20,551 nucleotides of DNA from Candidatus Atribacteria bacterium UBA6251. GTDB taxonomy: Bacteria > Atribacterota > Phoenicimicrobiia > Phoenicimicrobiales > Phoenicimicrobiaceae. Of this stretch, positions 15,378-20,551 are shown piece after piece. The notes beneath the pieces are model-generated. The model worked only from the letters and a program-made list of their open reading frames with translations, searched no databases and was not told where the DNA came from. A program made the translations under genes and the position numbers. Numbering within the stretch: the stretch's first letter is position 1; the number at the start of each line of letters is the position of its first letter. The stretch spans positions 1 to 20,551 of the forward strand of contig DJVR01000060.1 of the NCBI GenBank assembly GCA_002441285.1. The letters run 5' to 3'.

Positions 15378-15476
15378 AATTTTCCGAACCAGATAGTCTG
15401 TGATTTTAAATTATGGCCCCTGGTCGATAGGGTATGACGGGAAACGGTTATGCCTCCCATTAAGGAAAGGGAAATT
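15378..15476 (+). promoter_or_regulatory. Moco-family (molybdenum/tungsten cofactor) riboswitch aptamer
   Basis: A structured leader sits 44 bases before the aldehyde oxidoreductase operon. Closing stem P1 pairs AATTTTCC (15378-15385) with GGGAAATT (15469-15476), eight pairs with one G-U. Next, ACCAG (15388-15392) pairs with CTGGT (15420-15424). Then GGG (15430-15432) pairs with CCC (15456-15458) around ACGGGAAACGG, a GAAA-containing loop. The unpaired or junction strings GGCCCCTGGTCGA and ATGCCTCCCATT look like the conserved parts of the Moco RNA motif as I remember it. The arm between the ACCAG/CTGGT pair is short (27 bases) with only a small A/U hairpin, so the variable P3 may be reduced; such variants have been proposed to sense tungsten cofactor. 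Context (a tungsto-enzyme operon with a MoaD-like gene) supports the call. Confidence 0.78.
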
Positions 15477-15504
15477 TAATGTAAGGTTAAATTTATCATT
15501 TTTT
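15472..15504 (+). terminator. Candidate expression-platform terminator competing with riboswitch P1
   Basis: AAATTTAA (15472-15479) and TTAAATTT (15487-15494) form a perfect 8-bp stem with a 7-base loop, followed four bases later by six Ts (15499-15504). The 5' arm shares bases 15472-15476 with the 3' arm of riboswitch P1, so the two structures exclude each other. The stem is all A-U and thus weak; its role as a terminator is inference. Confidence 0.5.
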
Positions 15505-15519
15505 GAGAGGAGGTATTTA

Positions 15520-16011
15520 ATGAAAGTATTAATTTTAGACCCATTAAAGTGTACCGGGTGTCAAGCCTGCGAATATGCCTGTTCTTTCCAACATACCGGT
15601 GTTTTCAATCCCTTAGATTCAAGAATAGAAGTAAGTGCTTTTTTTGAAGATTTAAGTTTTGTTCCTACTTTATGTCTACAATGTGAAAAAGCCTACTGTG
15701 TAGAAGTATGTCCCACCTCAGCTCTTACCAAAAATGACCAGACAGGGGTAGTGGATTTTGATAAAGATAAATGTATTGGATGTAAACAGTGTATTATCGC
15801 CTGTCCCTGGGGTTCAATAAAACTCAATTGTGTCGGGAAAGAGATAATCAAGTGCGACAATTGTGAAGGAGACCCGGCTTGCGTAAAAGTATGTAGTGCG
15901 AAAGCTCTTACTTTTGAAGAGGTTGAGGATGTTGTTCTTGCCAAACAAAAGGGGACAGCTGCTCGTCTAAAAGAGATCGGGAAAGATTTGGCCAAGGGGG
16001 TGAGCTCATAA
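15520..16011 (+). CDS. aorA: Four-cluster ferredoxin subunit of aldehyde oxidoreductase (AorA-like)
   Basis: A 163-residue soluble iron-sulfur protein with sixteen cysteines arranged for four [4Fe-4S] clusters: CTGCQACEYAC (11-21), CLQCEKAYCVEVCP (52-65), CIGCKQCIIACP (85-96) and CDNCEGDPACVKVC (112-125). This is the DmsB/HybA-like electron-wire fold. It has no Tat signal, so it works in the cytoplasm. The next gene, overlapping by one base (TAATG), is the tungsten-type aldehyde oxidoreductase, so it should carry electrons between that subunit and the reductase encoded after it, as AorA does in the Aromatoleum AorABC enzyme. I chose ATG 15520, with GAGAGGAGG six bases upstream; a longer frame from 15400 would translate the riboswitch and is rejected. 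Confidence 0.9.
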   Translation: MKVLILDPLKCTGCQACEYACSFQHTGVFNPLDSRIEVSAFFEDLSFVPTLCLQCEKAYCVEVCPTSALTKNDQTGVVDFDKDKCIGCKQCIIACPWGSIKLNCVGKEIIKCDNCEGDPACVKVCSAKALTFEEVEDVVLAKQKGTAARLKEIGKDLAKGVSS

Positions 16012-17822
16012 TGATTAAGGGAGGATTTCAAGGCAAAATTTTAAGAGTAAATCTTACCAGCGGAAAAATAATGGCAGAGGACTTAAATGAAGATTGGGCT
16101 AAAAAATTTGTAGGAGGAAGAGGATACGGAACTAAAATTATGTATGAAGAAGTTGATCCTAAAGTGGACCCTCTTTCCGAAAAAAACAAAGTGATTATTG
16201 CTACGGGACCGCTGGGAGGGACCTTAGCCCCATCTTCTGGGAGAACTATGGTTGTCACCAAAGGGCCTCTTACCGGGACAATTGCTTGTTCCAACGCTGG
16301 TGGTTATTTTGGCCCGGCTTTAAAACATGCAGGTTTTGATATGGTTGTAATTGAAGGGAAAGCTAAGGAACCAGTTTATCTATGGATATATAAAGGTGAA
16401 GCGGAACTTAGGTGTGCAAAAGACATCTGGGGAAAAACATCAGATGAAGCGGACAAAATATTAAGAGATAAAACTCATCCCAAAGCTGAAACTATGGAGA
16501 TAGGCCCGGCTGGAGAAAAGCAATCTCTTGTCGCTAATGTAATGTTTAACGGTCATAGAGCAGCCGGGAGAACCGGAGTTGGTGCAGTCTTGGGAAGCAA
16601 AAACTTTAAAGGAATAGCTGTAAGAGGTAATTTGGGAGTAAAGGTAGCTGAGCCAGAGAAATTTATGGAAGCGGTTTATAAAACCAGAGAAATATTAAGT
16701 AAAGATGCCTTCTCTGGTGGTGGTGCAGCAATGTTAGGAACAGCAATGTTGGTAAATGTTATAAATGGTGTCGGAGCCTTTCCTACCAAGAATGCTCAAG
16801 ATGCATATTTCCCTGAAGCAGAGAAGATTAGCGGGGAAACTTTAAGGGAGAGAAACTTGATAAGGAATGAAGGTTGTGCCGTATGTCCTATCGGATGTGG
16901 CAGAGTTACTGAGATTAAAGAGGGTAAATATAAAGGAGCTCATGGCGGAGGACCTGAATATGAATCAGTCTGGGCTTTAGGGGCAATGTGTGGTGTATCA
17001 GACCTTGATGCAGTAGTTATGGCCAATTACCTTTGTGATAAATATGGGATGGATACTATTTCAGCCGGTTCCACTGTAGCCTGTGGTATGGAACTTTATG
17101 AAGAAGGATATATACCTAAAGAAGATTCTCCCTTACCTTTAACTTTTGGCTCAGGAGAAGCTTTGGTAGAAGCAATAAAACTAATGGGCGAACAGAAGGG
17201 AAAATTAGGTAAGCTTTTAGCCCAGGGTTCGTATAGATTAGGGGAACATTATGGGCATCCCGAACTTTCGATGAGTGTTAAAAAACAAGAATTCCCTGCT
17301 TATGACCCGAGAGGGGTAAAAGGAATAGGTTTGGAATATGCTACCAGTAACCGGGGAGCCTGTCATGTAAGAGGATATACTATTGCTCCTGAAGTTCTAA
17401 CTGGAGCGGCTGATCGGTTGAAATATGAAGGCAAGGGTGAGTTAGTAAAAACTTTTCAAGATTTAACTTCTGCCTTGGATTCAACCAGTATATGTCTATT
17501 TACTACCTTCGGTTTAGGAGGGGAGGATATCGCTTTACTCCTATCTACCGCTACCGGTTTTAAAGTGGACATAAATGAATTTATGAAGATTGGAGAGAGA
17601 ATCTGGAATTTAGAGAGGCTATTTAATATTAAGGCTGGATTTAGCAGAAAAGATGATAATCTTCCGATGAGAATTTTAAAAGAACCTATAAAAACCGGTC
17701 CCTCTAAAGGAGAAATAGAGGAATTAGACAAAATGCTTGATGATTACTATAAGGTAAGAGGTTGGGATAAGAACGGTATTCCTACTAATGAAAAACTAAA
17801 AGCACTGGGGCTTTTGGATTAA
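16011..17822 (+). CDS. aorB: Aldehyde:ferredoxin oxidoreductase catalytic subunit (tungsten-type, AorB-like)
   Basis: A 603-residue enzyme of the AOR family, near the length of Pyrococcus furiosus AOR. It opens GGFQGKILRVNLTSGKI, then FVGGRGYGTKIMYEE and ATGPLGGTLAPSSGRTMVVT, segments that hold the bis-pterin cofactor. The [4Fe-4S] ligands are C289, C292, C296 (CAVCPIGC) and C495 (STSICLF), within one residue of the archaeal positions 288, 291, 295 and 494. Other family motifs are EYESVWALGAMCGV, AGSTVACGMELYEEG, DPRGVKGIGLEYATSNRGAC. It oxidises aldehydes to acids with ferredoxin (reverse possible), and needs tungsto- or molybdopterin. It overlaps aorA by one base and aorC starts one base after its stop. 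Substrate range cannot be read by eye; other AOR-family members such as benzoyl-CoA reductase BamB are less likely given the adjacent genes. Confidence 0.93.
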   Translation: MIKGGFQGKILRVNLTSGKIMAEDLNEDWAKKFVGGRGYGTKIMYEEVDPKVDPLSEKNKVIIATGPLGGTLAPSSGRTMVVTKGPLTGTIACSNAGGYFGPALKHAGFDMVVIEGKAKEPVYLWIYKGEAELRCAKDIWGKTSDEADKILRDKTHPKAETMEIGPAGEKQSLVANVMFNGHRAAGRTGVGAVLGSKNFKGIAVRGNLGVKVAEPEKFMEAVYKTREILSKDAFSGGGAAMLGTAMLVNVINGVGAFPTKNAQDAYFPEAEKISGETLRERNLIRNEGCAVCPIGCGRVTEIKEGKYKGAHGGGPEYESVWALGAMCGVSDLDAVVMANYLCDKYGMDTISAGSTVACGMELYEEGYIPKEDSPLPLTFGSGEALVEAIKLMGEQKGKLGKLLAQGSYRLGEHYGHPELSMSVKKQEFPAYDPRGVKGIGLEYATSNRGACHVRGYTIAPEVLTGAADRLKYEGKGELVKTFQDLTSALDSTSICLFTTFGLGGEDIALLLSTATGFKVDINEFMKIGERIWNLERLFNIKAGFSRKDDNLPMRILKEPIKTGPSKGEIEELDKMLDDYYKVRGWDKNGIPTNEKLKALGLLD

Positions 17823-17823
17823 G

Positions 17824-19053
17824 ATGAAATACTTAATTATTGGAGCAAGTGCGGCGGGGTTATCCGCCGCACTAAAAATAAGAGAACTTGATATAGATGG
17901 AGAAATAACTGTCTTATCAGAAGAGAAATCTCTGCCTTATAGTAAGATGTCTCTTCCATATCTGTTATCAGGCGAATGCAGTAAAGAAGAAGATTTATAT
18001 ATAAGAATACCGGAAGGCGTAAAATTATTGTTAGATAAAAAAGTGGTGTCTTTGAAAGAGGGAAGGAAAGTAGTAGAAACAGAGACAGGAGAAGAATTTT
18101 CCTATGATAAGTTACTTATTGCTACCGGTGCTCATCCCTATCTTCCTGAGGTAGAAAAGAAAGGTTTCCCTCCCATGCTTTCAATAAGAAATTTAGAAGA
18201 TATATCCCGACTTAAAGACAGTATTAAAAATTCGAAGGAAAAGAGAGTTATATTATCAGGAGCCGGCCTGGTTAATTGTGAGATAGCTGATGCTCTTTTA
18301 AAGATAGGGGTGCCTTCTGTTTTTGTAATTCGTTCGAACAGAATTTTATCTCAAATTTTAGACGAAGAAGGATCAAGAATAATAGAGGGCATAGCCAAAG
18401 AAGAAGGGGTAGGATTACTGACTGGCGAAAATATAAAAACAGTTGAAGAGAAAGATGGTATAACTTATGCTACCCTTGAGTCCGGAAAAGTTCTGAAAGG
18501 CAGTTGTGTAGTCTTTGGAAAAGGAGTAAGTCCTTCTGTTGATTTTCTAAAAGGCACCGGGATAAAAATAGGTCAAGGTATAAGAGTGGATAAATACTTG
18601 CAGACCTCGGTTGAAGATATTTATGCTGCTGGTGATGTTACCGAAAGTATAGATTTGGTTTATAATGATATCAGAATGCATGCCTTATGGACGGTAGCTG
18701 TAGAGCAAGGGAAGATTGCTGGTGCAAATATGGTCAGAGGTGGAATAGAATACTCAGGAGAAGTTTCAAGAAACATACTTACTATATTTGGGAAAATAGT
18801 TTTTACCGGAGGTATCAGCACAGAGGATAAATTTGAAGTTTATAAAGAACATCTTGCCAGAGAATACCGAAAAATATTAATTCATAATAACAAGCTGGTG
18901 GGTTTTGTATTTGTTGGAGCAGTAGATAGTCCAGGTGTATATCTTTTTATTATGAAAAATAGAATAAATATAGGGAATAATATAAACTTGCTTTTAAAGG
19001 GTGCTCTTTCGTATCCGGTAATTTATCCTTCTATAAGGAAAGTAGGCTTTTAA
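17824..19053 (+). CDS. aorC: FAD-dependent NAD(P)H oxidoreductase of the AOR complex (AorC-like)
   Basis: A 409-residue pyridine-nucleotide-disulfide-type flavoprotein. The FAD dinucleotide loop is IIGASAAGLSAAL (7-16 region); LPYSKMSLPYLLSGE follows, then the family LLIATGAHPYLP motif. The second nucleotide loop is SGAGLVNCE (145-153), where the third Gly of GxGxxG is Asn151. The FAD-binding YAAGDV is at 267-272. The C-terminal region (about 320-409) forms the dimer-domain-like end. There is no CxxxxC redox disulfide, so it resembles rubredoxin/NirB-type reductases rather than thioredoxin reductase. It starts one base after aorB stops. In the Aromatoleum AorABC enzyme an equivalent subunit links the ferredoxin wire to NAD+/NADH; the same job is inferred here. 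Specificity for NAD or NADP is not determinable by eye. Confidence 0.88.
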   Translation: MKYLIIGASAAGLSAALKIRELDIDGEITVLSEEKSLPYSKMSLPYLLSGECSKEEDLYIRIPEGVKLLLDKKVVSLKEGRKVVETETGEEFSYDKLLIATGAHPYLPEVEKKGFPPMLSIRNLEDISRLKDSIKNSKEKRVILSGAGLVNCEIADALLKIGVPSVFVIRSNRILSQILDEEGSRIIEGIAKEEGVGLLTGENIKTVEEKDGITYATLESGKVLKGSCVVFGKGVSPSVDFLKGTGIKIGQGIRVDKYLQTSVEDIYAAGDVTESIDLVYNDIRMHALWTVAVEQGKIAGANMVRGGIEYSGEVSRNILTIFGKIVFTGGISTEDKFEVYKEHLAREYRKILIHNNKLVGFVFVGAVDSPGVYLFIMKNRINIGNNINLLLKGALSYPVIYPSIRKVGF

Positions 19054-19104
19054 AAAATAAAAAAGTATTTAGAGAGAAGAACATAATAGACTTAAGGTGA
19101 ATAA

Positions 19105-19383
19105 ATGATTGTAAAGGTAAAAGCATTTGCCAATTTAAGAGAAGTTTTCGGAGGGGAGATAAAGATAAAGCTAAAAGGGGGAGCTATTTTAAAAGATCTC
19201 CTCTCCCCCGTTTTTTTGCCACCTGAGTCAGTAGAGGCAATAATAGATAGTGAATCAGGAGAGATTAAGCCCTCCATACTCATCTTGAAGAATGGGAGGA
19301 ATATCAGGTTTTTAGGAGGCCTCCTTGCAAAATTGGAAGATGGTGATGAAGTGAGCATATTCCCTCCATTAGGTGGGGGATAA
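19105..19383 (+). CDS. MoaD/ThiS-like sulfur carrier protein
   Basis: A 92-residue beta-grasp protein (VKVKAFANLREVFGGEI at the start, GDEVSIFPPLGGG at the end). The exposed C-terminal Gly-Gly(-Gly) is the place where MoaD and ThiS are adenylated and turned into a thiocarboxylate. MoaD donates sulfur to make the dithiolene of molybdopterin, which also holds tungsten. Insertion of a longer loop in the middle (residues about 43-55, ESVEAIIDSESGE) is typical for AOR-linked MoaD homologues. It is preceded by AAGGTGA and lies 51 bases after aorC, so it is the fourth gene of the operon, equivalent to AorD. A partner MoeB-like activator is not in the window. A dedicated role in making the AOR pterin is inference. 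Confidence 0.85.
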   Translation: MIVKVKAFANLREVFGGEIKIKLKGGAILKDLLSPVFLPPESVEAIIDSESGEIKPSILILKNGRNIRFLGGLLAKLEDGDEVSIFPPLGGG

Positions 19384-19452
19384 TTTATATAAGTAATTAG
19401 ACTAAAAGTGAGATAATTTTGAAAAAGAAACTTTAAGGAAAATATTATTTTT

Positions 19453-19510
19453 GTCATCCCGCACTTGATACGGAATCCATAAGTAGGAGCGTATTGCGGT
19501 GCGCCCCTAC
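19453..19510. repeat. REP-like extragenic double hairpin
   Basis: GC-rich relative to its surroundings. First part (19453-19478): GTCATCCCGCACTTGATACG, with ATCCCG facing CGGAAT. Second part (19483-19510): GTAGGAGCG ... GCGCCCCTAC, a 28-base inverted repeat with 11 of 12 pairs formed (two G-T) around a TGCG loop. Both resemble extragenic palindromes spread through many bacterial genomes, as I remember them. It lies in the 286-base gap after the moaD-like gene; nothing else definite is in that gap except the promoter near 19625. Confidence 0.6.
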
Positions 19511-19602
19511 AATTACAATAACATATCTACTTTACTGCTTTTAAGTTCAGTAAATTAATTTTCCCATCTTTATAGCTATCTTTTAGAATTTTTAAAAAAG
19601 AA

Positions 19603-19630
19603 TGATTTTTAGAATATTATGGCGTATAAT
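19603..19630 (+). promoter_or_regulatory. Possible promoter of the class II aldolase gene
   Basis: A perfect TATAAT lies at 19625-19630, forty bases before the start codon. The -35 is weak (ATGATT or TGATTT near 19602-19608), so the call rests mainly on the -10. Confidence 0.4.
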
Positions 19631-19669
19631 TTAAATATAAGAGGGAAAATAAAAATTTAAGGAGTAGGT

Positions 19670-20335
19670 ATGGAATTAAAAATATCTGAAGAATATAAAA
19701 AATTAATAGTTGATACAGGGAGAGAATTGTATAAGCAAAATTTGACTATTGGGACCTGGGGGAATATTAGCTTTCTGGATTCAGATACCGATTTGGTTTA
19801 TATCAAACCAAGCGGTATAGAGTATGAAGAGATCGAAACTAAAGATATAGTAGTATTAGACAAGAAAGGTAAAATCGTTGAAGGGACTAAAAAACCCTCT
19901 ATTGAGACCTCTATGCATCTTGCTATATATAATGCCCGTGATGATGTGGGAGCAATAATTCATTATCATCCCATTTATTCAAGTGTATTGGCAGTAACAG
20001 GACTAATCCTCCCGGGAATCAGTGAGGATTTTGTGCAATTGGTGGGAAATAAGGTAGTATGTGCAAAATACGGATTACCTGGCTCAAAAGAATTAGCTAA
20101 AAATGCAGTAATTGCTTTGGGAGAAAGGAAGGCAGTTTTTCTTCTTAATCATGGTACTCTCTGTGTGGGTAGAGATATGAAAGAGGCGATGAGGGTCTGT
20201 TCTGTAGTAGAGAAAACAGCTCATATTTATATTTTAAGTAAAAGCTTGGGTGAGTGCAGAGTAATTCCAGGAGAAGATATAAAGGTTATACAGAATTTAG
20301 CGAAAGGCCATAATAATAATCAGAAAAGAAATTGA
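19670..20335 (+). CDS. Class II aldolase / adducin family protein (fuculose-1-phosphate aldolase-like)
   Basis: A 221-residue zinc-dependent aldolase, the usual family length. Motifs in order: GTWGNIS (about residues 28-34), YIKPSG, then Glu79 in KPSIETSMH, HYHP with His98 and His100, and NHGTL with His161. These match the FucA catalytic Glu73 and zinc ligands His92, His94 and His155 with a steady offset of six. The family cleaves L-fuculose-1-P, L-rhamnulose-1-P or ribulose-phosphates to DHAP plus a small aldehyde, or acts as an epimerase or dehydratase (AraD, MtnB). AAGGAG lies five bases before ATG. It has its own probable promoter and follows the AOR operon; the aldehyde product would be a possible AOR substrate, but no sugar kinase or isomerase is adjacent. 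Confidence 0.88.
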   Translation: MELKISEEYKKLIVDTGRELYKQNLTIGTWGNISFLDSDTDLVYIKPSGIEYEEIETKDIVVLDKKGKIVEGTKKPSIETSMHLAIYNARDDVGAIIHYHPIYSSVLAVTGLILPGISEDFVQLVGNKVVCAKYGLPGSKELAKNAVIALGERKAVFLLNHGTLCVGRDMKEAMRVCSVVEKTAHIYILSKSLGECRVIPGEDIKVIQNLAKGHNNNQKRN

Positions 20336-20463
20336 GGAAAAAATATCTTTGGCTCTAATTTATGGTTATTTTTTAAGGTAAAGTAATAAAATAAAGAAAA
20401 ATATTATTAAAATATCGATTTAAAAAACAGTATTTATTGTATATTTAGTAATATGGGGGCTCT

Positions 20464-20551
20464 ATGACCATTCGTAATAAAGTAATAGCTGCAATTGTTA
20501 CCATCTTAATCATATTGATTATAATTTTAGGTAATGGTAAAACAAACTTGC
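20464..20551 (+). CDS. Membrane protein start, cut by the window end
   Basis: Only 29 residues are present: MTIRNKVIAAIVTILIILII, then ILGNGKTNL. A charged start followed by a strong membrane helix is visible. ATG 20464 has GGGGG five to eight bases before it. Such an MxIRxK-plus-helix start is common in chemotaxis receptors and sensor kinases, but too little is present to name it. Confidence 0.55.
   Translation, partial: MTIRNKVIAAIVTILIILIIILGNGKTNL

Noticed and set aside
15400..15519. N-terminal extension of the aorA frame
   Set aside because: It runs through the riboswitch aptamer, and the ATG at 15520 has a near-perfect ribosome site and starts at the conserved ferredoxin N-terminus.
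19092..19457. 121-codon minus-strand frame opposite the moaD-like gene
   Set aside because: Antisense shadow of a well-supported beta-grasp gene.

Overview
The window is AT-rich DNA from an anaerobic bacterium. The codon use, strong Shine-Dalgarno sites and TTGACA/TAATAT promoters are ordinary for low-GC bacteria. A tungsten-type aldehyde oxidoreductase operon points to an obligate anaerobe. A CsgG-domain protein with a signal peptide hints at an envelope with periplasmic functions. I cannot name the phylum from the sequence; Atribacterota-like or clostridial lineages are guesses. No rRNA, tRNA, CRISPR array, integrase or insertion sequence was seen.

Layout. (1) 33-2364, minus strand: an arsR - ArsP-like permease - small thioredoxin-like operon with a clear promoter/operator, followed by the decayed C-terminal end of a cation diffusion facilitator gene. 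(2) 2515-4185, plus strand: a beta-hydroxyacid dehydrogenase and a macro-domain protein. (3) 4273-11834, plus strand: an envelope and glycosylation stretch with a CsgG/FlgT-like exported protein, a membrane-anchored alpha/beta hydrolase, a two-TM protein with a winged-helix-like tail, and three glycosyltransferases. The last glycosyltransferase is fused to a cyclic-nucleotide-binding-like domain. (4) 11838-13889, minus strand: a DUF2089 zinc-ribbon/HTH protein with its own promoter, then a MATE transporter broken by a one-base frameshift. (5) 14115-15056, plus strand: a YddG-like DMT exporter with a palindrome over its promoter. (6) 15378-19383, plus strand: a Moco-family riboswitch, then aorA - aorB - aorC - moaD-like, an aldehyde oxidoreductase operon in the order known from Aromatoleum. 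(7) 19453-20335: a REP-like double hairpin and a class II aldolase. (8) 20464 to the end: the start of a membrane protein cut by the window edge.

The most informative region is the AOR operon. The leader RNA folds into a closing stem whose 3' arm also forms one side of a hairpin followed by six Ts, so the cofactor could plausibly decide whether the tungsten/molybdenum enzyme operon is transcribed. The operon encodes a four-cluster ferredoxin, the pterin-binding catalytic subunit, an FAD/NAD(P)H reductase and a MoaD/ThiS-like protein, enough for NAD-linked aldehyde oxidation or acid reduction. The most unusual protein is the glycosyltransferase fused to a cNMP-binding-like domain (10086-11834).
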